A program made the position numbers and the translations under genes. From Flagellimonas nanhaiensis (GTDB taxonomy: Bacteria > Bacteroidota > Bacteroidia > Flavobacteriales > Flavobacteriaceae): a stretch of DNA of 64,000 nt. The notes under the pieces were generated by a model. It saw nothing but the letters and a program-made list of their open reading frames with translations. It was not told where the DNA came from and ran no database searches. This document shows positions 36,137 to 45,024 of this stretch, one piece after another; the first letter of the stretch is position 1; each line of letters opens with the position of its first letter. The stretch covers positions 558,001 through 622,000 of the forward strand of contig NZ_QTJX01000001.1 of the NCBI RefSeq assembly GCF_003382275.1, written 5' to 3'.

Positions 36137-38416
36137 ATGCCACAAACCTTTCAACTTACAATAACAGGACAGGTACAGGGAGTGGGCTTTCGCCCATTCA
36201 TTTACAAACTTGCAAAGAAGTTTGGTCTAAAGGGCAGGGTCGGAAACAATGAAAACGGTGTTTTGATTTTTATCAATGCCACCACAAAAACCGCAAATGC
36301 TTTTTTGAAGAATGTAGTGGAAGAAGCTCCGGGAGTTTCAAAAATTCAATCCCATTCTTTTCGTGAGGTGCCTTTTCAGGAATTCATCGATTTCAAGATT
36401 ATAGCCTCTACCGCTGAGCACCAAATCAATATCCCGTTGACACCCGATTTTGCCGTTTGTGATTCTTGCAAACAAGAAATTCGCGAGAAGAACAACCGTC
36501 GACATGGGTATGCTTTTACCACATGCACCAATTGTGGTCCCCGGTATGCAGTTACCAATAAATATCCTTTTGAACGTACAAATACCACCGTCAATGATTT
36601 TGGCATGTGCCCAGCCTGCACCAAAGAGTACCGTGATCCGGAATACCGAAGGTTTCACTCACAAACCAATACATGCATTGATTGTGGCATACAACTGATA
36701 TTGCAAGACGCAACGGGCAAGGATATTGAGGACAATCAAGAAAAAATAATCCAAAAAGCTGCGGATTTGATTCGCAAGGGATGCATTCTCGCATTGAAAA
36801 ACACCAATGGCTACCTGATATGTTGTGATGCAAACAATGCACGGGCCATTGAACTTCTTCGAGAGAGGAAGCAGCGTCCGTCAAAGCCCTTTGCGATATT
36901 ATACCCTAGCATGGATAGGATTAAAACCGATTTTGAGGTTACAAGTGAGGAAGAAGGTATGCTATTGTCCCCAGTTGCCCCAATTGTAATCTTAAACCCG
37001 AAAAAAAGAAAATTAGATTTAAAACGGGAGCAAATTGCACCTGGATTACAACGGTTGGGAGTTATGCTGCCCTCGTCATCTTTGTTGACACTTTTAATGG
37101 ACTCATTAAATATTCCAATAGTTGCCACAAGTGGAAATATTCACGGGTCCCCTATCATTGCCGATCAAAAGGAAGCTGTTGAGAAACTTTCTGACGTAGT
37201 GGATTATTTTTTGCACCATAATTTAAGGATTTCCTTTCCGCAAGATGATTCGGTAATTCGATTCGCGGATAATCATAAAATCATAAACAGGCGTTCTCGT
37301 GGGCTGGCACCCAATTATTTGGAGCAGGAAAAAACGGGTGGCGAAATGAGCAAGATCTTGGCCATGGGTGCTCATTTGAAAAGTACGTTCACCTTTGTGC
37401 CGAATTCTAATATTTACGTAAGCCAGTATTTTGGTAATTTGGACAACTATGATGTCACCAATCGATTTGGCCAAAGCATTTTCCAATTTGGTAAATTATT
37501 TGAAACCGAACCAAGGACTATCCTAATAGATTCCCACCCCAATTATCAAAGCAGTATAATAGGTGAGGAACTTGCAGAAACCTGGAAGTCAAACATTGTC
37601 TCAGTCCAGCATCACAAAGCCCATTTTGCAAGCGTTCTTGGTGAGCATCACCTATTTGGTACAGAAGAGAAAATTCTTGGCGTTGTCTGGGACGGTACTG
37701 GGTGGGGAGACGACCAAGCCATATGGGGCGGGGAGTTTTTTTCTTATGAAAAATATACCATGCAACGTCTGACCCATTTTGAATATGTTGATTGGCTGGC
37801 TTCTGATAAAATGGCAAAAGAACCAAGATTGTCCCTTTTTTCCATGCTTGACAAAGAGGAAGTTGATGTATGTAAACATAAATTCTCTGAAACGGAATGG
37901 AAGGTATACAATCAAATGCTCAAAAAAAATATCTTGAAAACTTCCTCTGTGGGGCGATTGTTCGATGCGGTTGCTTCCCTACTCAATTTAATTGATATAA
38001 GTACATACGAGGGAGAAGCTGCCATGCTTCTGGAGAATCTGGCACAAACATATACAGGAAAAGATTTTATTGATTTCCTAGAGGGTGAAAAATATGAATG
38101 GGTCCACATTAGGACTATTCTCACCAAAATGAACGAATCCATGGTTGCCGGGATGTCCAGAGAACAAATTGCGAACAGTTTTATTCATACGTTGGCTTTG
38201 GTAATCATAAAGATGGCTAAAAACAACAATTTTAGACAAGTAGCCTGTAGTGGAGGGGTTTTTCAAAATGCGTTACTCATCAGCAAACTGGTTTACCTGG
38301 GCAAAAAATCAAAAATTAAATTAAGATTTAATCGTATATTGTCTAGTAACGATGAGAATATCTCGTTTGGTCAATTATGTTACTATCAACATATTAAAAA
38401 TAAAATATGTGTTTAG
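36137..38416 (+). CDS. hypF: Carbamoyltransferase HypF
   Basis: A 759-residue enzyme that makes the cyanide ligands from carbamoyl phosphate. Domains in order: acylphosphatase (about 1-90, GQVQGVGFRPF), two zinc fingers (about 108-185, CDSC, CTNCGPRYA, CPACTKEY, CIDCG), YrdC-like (about 200-385, LKNTNGYLICCDA, RKQRPSKPFAILY, ATSGNIHGSPI) and Kae1-like (about 390-759, VQHHKAHFASVLGEH, WDGTGWGDDQAIWGGEF, ACSGGVFQN). Full length. Its 3' end overlaps hypC by 10 bases. Confidence 0.96.
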   Translation: MPQTFQLTITGQVQGVGFRPFIYKLAKKFGLKGRVGNNENGVLIFINATTKTANAFLKNVVEEAPGVSKIQSHSFREVPFQEFIDFKIIASTAEHQINIPLTPDFAVCDSCKQEIREKNNRRHGYAFTTCTNCGPRYAVTNKYPFERTNTTVNDFGMCPACTKEYRDPEYRRFHSQTNTCIDCGIQLILQDATGKDIEDNQEKIIQKAADLIRKGCILALKNTNGYLICCDANNARAIELLRERKQRPSKPFAILYPSMDRIKTDFEVTSEEEGMLLSPVAPIVILNPKKRKLDLKREQIAPGLQRLGVMLPSSSLLTLLMDSLNIPIVATSGNIHGSPIIADQKEAVEKLSDVVDYFLHHNLRISFPQDDSVIRFADNHKIINRRSRGLAPNYLEQEKTGGEMSKILAMGAHLKSTFTFVPNSNIYVSQYFGNLDNYDVTNRFGQSIFQFGKLFETEPRTILIDSHPNYQSSIIGEELAETWKSNIVSVQHHKAHFASVLGEHHLFGTEEKILGVVWDGTGWGDDQAIWGGEFFSYEKYTMQRLTHFEYVDWLASDKMAKEPRLSLFSMLDKEEVDVCKHKFSETEWKVYNQMLKKNILKTSSVGRLFDAVASLLNLIDISTYEGEAAMLLENLAQTYTGKDFIDFLEGEKYEWVHIRTILTKMNESMVAGMSREQIANSFIHTLALVIIKMAKNNNFRQVACSGGVFQNALLISKLVYLGKKSKIKLRFNRILSSNDENISFGQLCYYQHIKNKICV

Positions 38417-38682
38417 CGATTCCTGGAAAAATAAAGAGTATTGAAACCAAATATGGCGGTATGGTGCGCATGGCAAAAGTTTCTTTTGGGGGCATCGTAA
38501 AGGAAGCCAGTTTGGAGATGTTACCAGATGCAGAGGTGGATGACTATGTATTGGTACATGTTGGAGTTGCCATTAGTAAGGTAAATGAAGAAGAGGCCCA
38601 AAAAACCTTTAAATATTTGGAGGAAATTGGAGAATTGGGAGAGTTGGGGGATGTTGACGAATACCTGCCTAAACCAGAATAA
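38407..38682 (+). CDS. hypC: Hydrogenase assembly chaperone HypC
   Basis: A 91-residue HypC/HupF protein with the essential N-terminal MCLAIPGKI (Cys2 binds iron and HypD) and the typical [21 protein letters not shown]. Together with HypD it builds the Fe(CN)2CO unit and hands it to HupL. The start overlaps hypF by 10 bases; one base separates its stop from hypD. Confidence 0.95.
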   Translation: MCLAIPGKIKSIETKYGGMVRMAKVSFGGIVKEASLEMLPDAEVDDYVLVHVGVAISKVNEEEAQKTFKYLEEIGELGELGDVDEYLPKPE

Positions 38683-38683
38683 C

Positions 38684-39778
38684 ATGAAGTACTTATCTGA
38701 ATACCGCGATCCTGAACTTGCGAAGAAATATTTGGAAGAAATAAAGAACACCGTTTCACGCCCATGGTCAATTATGGAAGTCTGTGGAGGTCAAACCCAT
38801 AGTCTGGTGAAAAATGGCATTATTGAAATGTTGCCCGATAAGATCACGATGATTCATGGTCCAGGCTGTCCGGTATGTGTTACTCCCTTGAACCTGATTG
38901 ACAAGGCAATCCACTTGGCCACGGAAAAAGAGGCGATCCTTTGTTCTTTTGGGGATATGCTACGTGTTCCCGGATCACAAAAAAGTTTGTTGCAGGCCAA
39001 GGCCGAAGGTGCCGATGTCCGTATTTTGTATTCACCTTTAGAAGCCGTAAAAATAGCGGAGGAGAACCCAGAAAAAGAGGTTGTTTTCTTTGCTGTGGGT
39101 TTTGAGACCACTGCCCCTGCCAACGCACTATCAGTAGTGCATGCAGACAGAAGGAATGTAAAAAATTATTCCATTTTGGCCTCTCATGTTTTGGTGCCCC
39201 CAGCTATTAAAGCGGTCATGGACGATAAGGAGAGCCAAATAGATGGCTTCTTGGCAGCCGGACACGTTTGTACCATTATGGGCAATACGGAATACCACCC
39301 TTTATCGACAAAATATAAGGTTCCCATTGTGGTGACCGGTTTTGAGCCCTTGGATGTGTTACAGGGCATTTTAATGGTAATTCGCCAATTGGAGCAGAGC
39401 AAATCCGAAGTGGAGAATCAATATGCCCGGATTGTTCGTGAAGAAGGCAACCTTGATGCTCAGAAAGTAATCAATGAAGTTTTTGAAGTCCGCAATCAAA
39501 TGTGGCGTGGTATTGGGGAAATCCCTGATAGTGGATATGCTGTACGAGATAAGTATGCGGGTTATGATGCAATCCGAAAATTCGATATTTTTATCGATGA
39601 GGCTCCTGAAAATCCACTTTGCATCTCAGGTCAGATCATGAAAGGAATTAAAAAGCCTTATGAGTGCTCCCAATTTGGAAAGACCTGTAAACCAGAAAAT
39701 CCATTGGGCGCACCAATGGTAAGCAGTGAAGGGGCCTGTGCTGCCTATTACCATTTTTCGGGGATGGTTGAAATTTAA
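38684..39778 (+). CDS. hypD: Hydrogenase iron-cofactor protein HypD
   Basis: A 364-residue [4Fe-4S] scaffold for the Fe(CN)2CO unit. The start is set at ATG 38684 ([20 protein letters not shown]), just after hypC; an earlier in-frame start lies inside hypC. Seen: [44 protein letters not shown] and the C-terminal cluster cysteines ([30 protein letters not shown]). All key cysteines appear present. Confidence 0.96.
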   Translation: MKYLSEYRDPELAKKYLEEIKNTVSRPWSIMEVCGGQTHSLVKNGIIEMLPDKITMIHGPGCPVCVTPLNLIDKAIHLATEKEAILCSFGDMLRVPGSQKSLLQAKAEGADVRILYSPLEAVKIAEENPEKEVVFFAVGFETTAPANALSVVHADRRNVKNYSILASHVLVPPAIKAVMDDKESQIDGFLAAGHVCTIMGNTEYHPLSTKYKVPIVVTGFEPLDVLQGILMVIRQLEQSKSEVENQYARIVREEGNLDAQKVINEVFEVRNQMWRGIGEIPDSGYAVRDKYAGYDAIRKFDIFIDEAPENPLCISGQIMKGIKKPYECSQFGKTCKPENPLGAPMVSSEGACAAYYHFSGMVEI

Positions 39779-39787
39779 TCAAGAGAA

Positions 39788-40849
39788 ATGTCGGAGAACA
39801 AAAATTTACGCATGCAGTTGCAATGCCCTATGCCCATATTGGATTTTGATATCATTACATTGGGCCATGGCAGTGGGGGAATGTTGACCAATAAACTATT
39901 GGATAGCGGGGTTTTTGACCTGCTGAGCAATGATATTCTTGATGAGAGACATGATGGAGCGTTTTTGGAGCTACATGGAAAAATTGCTTTTTCAACAGAT
40001 AGTTTTTTGGTCTCGCCCATCTTTTTTCCTGGCGGGAATATTGGGGAGCTGGCGGTTAATGGCACTGTTAACGACTTGGCTATGTGTGGGGCATCTCCCA
40101 AGTATCTATCCCTTAGTTTTATTATTGAGGAAGGGTTGCCCGTAAAAGATTTCTGGGAAATTTTGGTGTCAATAAAAATAGCTTGTGAAAAGGCAGGGGT
40201 AAAGATCGTCACAGGAGATACCAAGGTGGTTGAAAAGGGTAAGGGAGACAAGATTTTCATCAATACTTCGGGCGTGGGCACCATTAACCCCAAGGCCAAT
40301 ATTGGCAAGAAAAATATTCAGATAGGCGATAAAATCATCGTTAGTGGTAACATAGCTTCCCATGGCATGGCGATTTTGTCAGTCCGAGAGGGATTGGAAT
40401 TCGATTCTGAAATTCAAAGTGATACCACTTACCTGAACCATTGCGTTGAGGATTTATTGAATAATTTTGGAACAGATATTCATTTGTTGACAGATCCTAC
40501 AAGAGGAGGAGTGGCTACGGTATTAAAGGAAATAGCTGAAGCAACCGCTGTAGGCATTGAGATATATCAAAAAAACTTGCCTATTGATGACCAAGTGGCC
40601 AGTGCTTGTGAATTATTGGGGCTGGATTCACTTTATGTAGCCAATGAAGGCCTTTTTATTGCGTTTGTTTCAGAAGAGAAAGCTGCTGTTATCCTGGAAA
40701 AGCTACGACAAGACACGAAGGGAAGAAACGCGAAGATTATTGGTACTGTGGTGGCAAACCATCCTAAGCAAGTTGTTTTGGAAAGTGCTATCGGAGGCAA
40801 AAGGGTGATCAGTATGTTGCCAGGGGAACAATTACCGAGAATTTGCTAA
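39788..40849 (+). CDS. hypE: Carbamoyl dehydratase HypE
   Basis: A 353-residue AIR-synthase-fold protein that dehydrates the HypF-delivered thiocarboxamide to thiocyanate. It has ITLGHGSGGMLTNKLL, FSTDSFLVSPIFFPGGNIGELAVNGTVNDL and LTDPTRGGVATVL, and ends in PRIC, with Cys353 as the modified residue. An in-frame methionine at residue 8 is an alternative start. It starts 9 bases after hypD and ends one base before the NHL gene. Confidence 0.96.
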   Translation: MSENKNLRMQLQCPMPILDFDIITLGHGSGGMLTNKLLDSGVFDLLSNDILDERHDGAFLELHGKIAFSTDSFLVSPIFFPGGNIGELAVNGTVNDLAMCGASPKYLSLSFIIEEGLPVKDFWEILVSIKIACEKAGVKIVTGDTKVVEKGKGDKIFINTSGVGTINPKANIGKKNIQIGDKIIVSGNIASHGMAILSVREGLEFDSEIQSDTTYLNHCVEDLLNNFGTDIHLLTDPTRGGVATVLKEIAEATAVGIEIYQKNLPIDDQVASACELLGLDSLYVANEGLFIAFVSEEKAAVILEKLRQDTKGRNAKIIGTVVANHPKQVVLESAIGGKRVISMLPGEQLPRIC

Positions 40850-40850
40850 A

Positions 40851-41945
40851 ATGAATTTTGATACGTTAGGGAAACACGTTTCCAATTCCCGTGTTTTCAA
40901 AGGTTCTGAACAAATTCCTTTTCTGGCCCCAAGAGGTGTCTTTTCCACCAAAAACCATCTATTGGTATCCGATACAGGGCGCAATCGTGTTTTTATCTGG
41001 AACAGTTTTCCAAATAATGAATATCGGGAACCTGACGTGGTTTTGGGCCAGCCTGATATTTCCAAGACTGGCAGAAACTCAGGTGGTGGGGTCAATGCTG
41101 CAACATTGCAGTACCCTTCTGGGATATGGAGTAATGGAAATATGCTCATAGTGGCAGATGCATGGAATCATAGAGTACTGATTTGGCATGAAATGCCGCA
41201 CCATAATGGCCAACCGGCAGATGTGGTTTTAGGTCAGCCCGATTTTGTTTCGAACCAGCCCAATGTTTTAGGGATTGGCAGCAATCCTTCTGCGAAGACC
41301 CTGAACTGGCCATATGGGGTATTTTCTGATGGAAACCGACTTTGGATAGCTGATACGGGCAATCGCAGAATCCTTTTTTATGATGAAATTCCTAAAGAAA
41401 GCTATATTCCCGCGGATAATGTAATAGGGAAGGCAAACTTCACGACTAGGGACTATGAAAACAACGAACCTATATGGCCCTACTCTGTCAAGGTGAACCA
41501 CAAGAATCAAATGGTGGTGGCAGACACGCAGTTTTATCGCTCATTGGTATGGAACAATGCAGACAAAGCATTTTTGGACCCTGCAGATGTCATCATTGGT
41601 CAGGCTGACTTTGATGCCTGTGGGCAAAATCAATTTGGTTTGTTTCCTTCTTCACGATCATTGAATTGGACTTATGATGCCTGTTTTTATAAGAATGGCC
41701 TGTTGGTAAATGATACAGGGAATAGCAGAATTCTATGGTTTAAAGAAATCCCGATCGAAAACAATGCAAAGGCCAATACGGTCATTGGCAAACCAGATTT
41801 TAATACTGGAAGTGAAAACAAGGATACCTTAATGGGGACATCAAGTTCGTTATATTGGCCATTTTCAATTACTACTCAAGGCGATACACTTATAATAGCG
41901 GATACAGGTAATCACCGGGTGGTCATTACAGATCTAAAGCTTTAA
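40851..41945 (+). CDS. NHL-repeat beta-propeller protein of hydrogenase locus
   Basis: A 364-residue protein made of NHL-like repeats: YPSGIWSNGNMLIVADAWNHRVLIW, WPYGVFSDGNRLWIADTGNRRILFY, WPFSITTQGDTLIIADTGNHRVVI, with spacers carrying DVVLGQPDF. Probably a six-bladed propeller. There is no signal peptide, so it should be cytoplasmic like HupSL. NHL genes occur near group 2a hydrogenases in other phyla as I recall, but the function is unknown; protein-protein docking is likely. It follows hypE by one base and is convergent with the nickel permease (4-base overlap). Confidence 0.85.
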   Translation: MNFDTLGKHVSNSRVFKGSEQIPFLAPRGVFSTKNHLLVSDTGRNRVFIWNSFPNNEYREPDVVLGQPDISKTGRNSGGGVNAATLQYPSGIWSNGNMLIVADAWNHRVLIWHEMPHHNGQPADVVLGQPDFVSNQPNVLGIGSNPSAKTLNWPYGVFSDGNRLWIADTGNRRILFYDEIPKESYIPADNVIGKANFTTRDYENNEPIWPYSVKVNHKNQMVVADTQFYRSLVWNNADKAFLDPADVIIGQADFDACGQNQFGLFPSSRSLNWTYDACFYKNGLLVNDTGNSRILWFKEIPIENNAKANTVIGKPDFNTGSENKDTLMGTSSSLYWPFSITTQGDTLIIADTGNHRVVITDLKL

Positions 41946-42646
41946 AAATTTAAAAAAACCCAATAAATCCCTATAACGATTGCGAACAATCCTCCCAAGA
42001 GACGAATGGCTCTGAATAGAGAAGGGTTCTTCTTTTTTTTGGAATAACTGACCATTTGCCCCAATAGAAAAGTATAGAATGTCATGGCCAAAACGGTACC
42101 TAGGCCAAACCCCAAAACATATTGTATGCTGTCCTGACTATTTTCAAAGCCGAGAACAGGTAGGAGCAATAAGAAATGGGAGATTCCTGCCAACCCGTGT
42201 AAAACCCCTATACCAAAAGAAGACCATAAATTTTGTTTGATTATTTTCCTATGGGTGTGACTATGTTCTAAAACATTTTCTTCGTGCTTATGCTCATGAA
42301 TATGGATATAAGGCTCGTTACCACCGTGAATATGGGGATGCTTATGGCTTTTGCTTCCGAGGAAGATGTTGGATAATGCCCAAAGCCCTACAAAAACCAA
42401 GACTAATCCAACCAATTGTTCACTGTGCTCAGAAATTTGTTCAAATGGAATAAATTCCTTGAAAAGGAGCAAGAGTAGACCAATGAGAAGCATACCTGTT
42501 AGATGCCCAGCCCCCCACGAAAGACCTATTTTCCAAACTTTACGCTTGGTTTCAATGGCCAAAGGAGTAACAGCGGCCAAATGATCTGGACCCGAAACAA
42601 CATGTAATACCGAGGCTGCTATTCCAGCAAATAGTGGAAAGTTCAT
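41942..42646 (-). CDS. Nickel/cobalt permease (NicO/UreH-like) with His-rich loop
   Basis: A 234-residue inner-membrane protein with six hydrophobic helices. The first helix LHVVSGPDHLAAVTPLAIE and later GVLHGLAGISHFLLLLPVL carry the His-Asp metal motifs of this family; the middle loop (about residues 100-135) is very rich in His (HKHPHIHGG, HIHEHKHEE, HSHTHRK), a nickel-binding feature. It is the only minus-strand gene of the island and presumably supplies nickel to HypA/HypB. Specificity for nickel over cobalt is inferred from context. Confidence 0.88.
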   Translation of the reverse strand: MNFPLFAGIAASVLHVVSGPDHLAAVTPLAIETKRKVWKIGLSWGAGHLTGMLLIGLLLLLFKEFIPFEQISEHSEQLVGLVLVFVGLWALSNIFLGSKSHKHPHIHGGNEPYIHIHEHKHEENVLEHSHTHRKIIKQNLWSSFGIGVLHGLAGISHFLLLLPVLGFENSQDSIQYVLGFGLGTVLAMTFYTFLLGQMVSYSKKKKNPSLFRAIRLLGGLFAIVIGIYWVFLNF

Positions 42647-42712
42647 TATGATGTTTTATCAATCCAATGTAATGAATTCTTCGGAAAGAAGCTATAAGTT
42701 CGCAACTGCTCC

Positions 42713-42732
42713 AGTATAGTTATAATTATACT
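42713..42732. promoter_or_regulatory. Near-perfect palindrome upstream of nickel permease
   Basis: AGTATAGTTATAATTATACT is a nearly symmetric 20-base sequence about 70 bases before the permease start, followed on the plus strand by six T. It could be an operator for a metal-responsive regulator or a weak terminator. Confidence 0.35.
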
Positions 42733-42942
42733 TTTTTAGAATATTGAAAAAAGAGAACTATCCGCATGCTTTATCCAATTAAAAGCCGAAACAATTCACA
42801 TTAAATCCCATTTTATGCCAATAAGTGAATTTAACTCTTATGGTAGAATTACCACAGAATTTTAAATTCATCAAAATTGTGTTTACTTGGATTGGTTTTT
42901 ATAACTTGAACTTGGATTAACGCAAGTTAGATCAAATAAAAA

Positions 42943-42962
42943 GTTACCTGTTCGGTTACCTC
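42943..42962 (+). repeat. Island end motif, copy 2
   Basis: GTTACCTGTTCGGTTACCTC differs from copy 1 at two positions and lies about 60 bases left of the right att repeat, inside the island. Confidence 0.55.
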
Positions 42963-43021
42963 CAAAGTAAGATTTCCATGGGGGAACCATAAATAAAGGG
43001 ATTGGGAGGACTGGGCATCTA

Positions 43022-43035
43022 CCAGTCATCCCGAC
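43022..43035 (+). repeat. Right attachment repeat (attR)
   Basis: CCAGTCATCCCGAC is identical to the tRNA-Pro 3' end at 27229-27242. The preceding base differs, so the shared core is 14 bases. It is not a second tRNA: no cloverleaf precedes it. Confidence 0.85.
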
Positions 43036-43058
43036 TTTTAATACTTTGTCAACAAATT

Positions 43059-43097
43059 AACTCTGATAATCATATGATTATCAGAGTTTTTTGTTTT
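43059..43097 (+). terminator. Strong intrinsic terminator after attR
   Basis: A perfect 15-base inverted repeat without spacer (AACTCTGATAATCAT and its complement, 43059-43088) is followed by a T-rich tract TTTTTTGTTTTT. It probably is the original terminator of tRNA-Pro, displaced by the island. Confidence 0.8.
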
Positions 43098-43146
43098 TAT
43101 ACCCCCATAAGAAATGGCTGATTTTGTTTCAATATGACCTTCAAAG

Positions 43147-43166
43147 GTTACCTATTCGGAAACCTT
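43147..43166 (+). repeat. Island end motif, copy 3
   Basis: GTTACCTATTCGGAAACCTT lies 111 bases right of attR, nearly the same distance that separates copy 1 from attL. This suggests that a related element end follows attR. Confidence 0.5.
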
Positions 43167-43546
43167 CTTGAAACCTGTTAGTTATCGGCTTTTCAAATCT
43201 AGGTTCGAGGGAAGTTCGGACGACAATTGACGCATGTAAAGTTTGCGGATTGATTTTTTTTACTAAGTTTACCTTAAGTAAATGAGTCCAACTAATCGGA
43301 CGCATTGCCTTTTATTTTGAAATCTTTTTTCAAATTCGGGCTTATGGGGATAAGGAAGTCTACCCAAAAAGCCGTCTTAGGGATAGGACACCGGATAATA
43401 GGGCTGACTTCCGAAATGTTTTCTTCTTATCGTAAGTTGTATTTACGAATCTTTGGTTCTACACCTGACCGGTTTTTTGTATTCCGTATTTGAGTATTGA
43501 TTGTTAGCACAGTCCTTAAATACTTTTTTACATACACAAAACACAG

Positions 43547-45010
43547 ATGAAGACCAAATACATCGATTTGATTGAACAGACTTTTGATTTTCCTCAAGAG
43601 GAATTTCAACTTGTGGAGAACAACTTACATTTTCATGATATTGACCTAATGACATTAATTCGCCGTTATGGGTCACCACTTAAGTTTACCTATCTTCCAA
43701 AGATTTCAAAGAACATTCAGCGTGCTAAAAAGTGGTTTGCCACAGCTATGGACAAACATGGTTACGCGGGTAAATACTATTATAGCTATTGCACAAAAAG
43801 CTCACATTTCGAGCACGTTCTGAATGAAGCGCTCAAGAACAACATCCATATTGAAACCTCCTCTACATTCGATATTGATATTGTGGAACACCTAAAAGCT
43901 GAGGGCAAGATTTCAGATTCGACTTATGTGCTATGCAATGGCTTCAAAAGGGATGAATATGTTGGAAAAATTGCTCAGCTTATAAACAGTGGCCAGAGAA
44001 ATTGTATTCCCATCATTGATAATTTTGAAGAACTCGATTTACTTGGAAATGATATTCAAGGAAATTTCAAGGTAGGAATTCGGATTGCTTCTGAAGAAGA
44101 ACCCAAGTTTGAGTTTTATACCTCACGATTGGGCATAGGCTACAAGAACATAGTTCCTTTTTATGAAAATGCAATTAAGGAGAATCCTAAGGTTGAGCTA
44201 AAAATGCTGCACTTTTTCATCAATACTGGGATTAGGGATACGGCCTATTATTGGAATGAACTTTTAAAGTGTCTAAAAGTTTACATCAATCTAAAGAAGA
44301 TATGCCCAACGCTCGACAGCTTAAACATTGGAGGGGGATTTCCCATAAAAAACTCGCTGGCTTTTGACTACGATTACGAGTATATGATTGAGGAGATAGT
44401 TAACCAAATAAACCAAGCTTGTAGAGAAGCTAATGTGGCTGTTCCAGATATTTTCACCGAGTTTGGAAGTTTTACTGTGGGTGAAAGTGGTGGTGCTATT
44501 TATGAGGTTTTATATCAAAAACAGCAGAACGATCGAGAGAAGTGGAACATGATCAACTCATCGTTCATTACCACTATTCCCGATTCATGGGCGATCAACA
44601 AGCGTTTTATCATGCTAGCTGTTAATCGGTGGAACGAGGAATATGAGAGGGTTTTACTGGGAGGGCTTACCTGTGATAGTGACGATTATTACAACTCGGA
44701 ACAGCACTTGAACGCCATCTATCTGCCCAAGTTCAAAAAAGACAGGCCCTTATATGTCGGTTTTTTCAATACAGGGGCGTATCAGGAATCTATTGGTGGA
44801 TTTGGTGGGCTTCAACATTGTTTAATTCCACAGCCCAAGCACATTTTGATAGATAGAGATTCCGAGGGAAACCCAAACACCCGTGTTTTTGCGGAGCAGC
44901 AAACCGCTGGTGATTTTTTATCAATCCTAGGCTATAACAAACCCAAAGTTGTTGAATCAAAAAATTTGAGAAAAAAACCAATGGCTAATCGACCATTGGT
45001 AATTAAGTAA
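43547..45010 (+). CDS. speA: Arginine decarboxylase (PLP, alanine-racemase fold)
   Basis: A 487-residue PLP enzyme of the Orn/DAP/Arg decarboxylase fold III. YYYSYCTKSSHFEHV holds the PLP lysine (Lys84), and LNIGGGFPIKNSLAFDYDYE and IFTEFGSFTVGESGG are phosphate- and substrate-binding motifs. It is shorter than E. coli SpeA (658) and resembles the Bacteroidota form. It lies 14 bases before agmatinase, which supports arginine as substrate: arginine to agmatine, then putrescine and urea. A related decarboxylase (carboxynorspermidine type) is the main alternative. Confidence 0.85.
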   Translation: MKTKYIDLIEQTFDFPQEEFQLVENNLHFHDIDLMTLIRRYGSPLKFTYLPKISKNIQRAKKWFATAMDKHGYAGKYYYSYCTKSSHFEHVLNEALKNNIHIETSSTFDIDIVEHLKAEGKISDSTYVLCNGFKRDEYVGKIAQLINSGQRNCIPIIDNFEELDLLGNDIQGNFKVGIRIASEEEPKFEFYTSRLGIGYKNIVPFYENAIKENPKVELKMLHFFINTGIRDTAYYWNELLKCLKVYINLKKICPTLDSLNIGGGFPIKNSLAFDYDYEYMIEEIVNQINQACREANVAVPDIFTEFGSFTVGESGGAIYEVLYQKQQNDREKWNMINSSFITTIPDSWAINKRFIMLAVNRWNEEYERVLLGGLTCDSDDYYNSEQHLNAIYLPKFKKDRPLYVGFFNTGAYQESIGGFGGLQHCLIPQPKHILIDRDSEGNPNTRVFAEQQTAGDFLSILGYNKPKVVESKNLRKKPMANRPLVIK

Positions 45011-45024
45011 GAAAATAAATAGGG

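Larger units (their letters stand above)
27229..43035 (+). mobile_element. Integrated island carrying a complete [NiFe]-hydrogenase locus
   Basis: The element is bounded by 14-base direct repeats derived from the tRNA-Pro 3' end. Just inside the left repeat lie a tyrosine integrase and a BfmA/BtgA-like mobilization gene; the rest is hydrogenase structural, maturation and nickel uptake genes. After the right repeat comes a strong terminator that fits the displaced end of the tRNA unit. No relaxase, conjugation or replication genes are present, so movement would need helper functions. The integrase module is visibly more G+C-rich than the cargo, suggesting a mosaic. Confidence 0.82.
42647..43546. 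other. Non-coding right junction of the island
   Basis: These 900 bases hold no convincing gene. They contain an A+T-rich palindrome upstream of the nickel permease (42713-42732), two copies of the island end motif (42943 and 43147), the right att repeat (43022-43035), and a strong terminator (43059-43097). A 62-codon open frame at 43305-43493 lacks support. The stretch 43170-43546 precedes the arginine decarboxylase gene and shows no clear promoter. Confidence 0.6.

Noticed and set aside
38585..38683. Upstream start for hypD inside hypC
   Set aside because: The extra residues overlap hypC in another frame and are highly basic; [17 protein letters not shown] at 38684 is the normal HypD start.
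43022..43035. Second tRNA-Pro copy at the right island end
   Set aside because: Only the last 14 bases match; the preceding sequence does not form D, anticodon or T arms.
43305..43493. Open frame of 62 codons before the arginine decarboxylase
   Set aside because: No promoter, no family features and unusual composition; probably chance.
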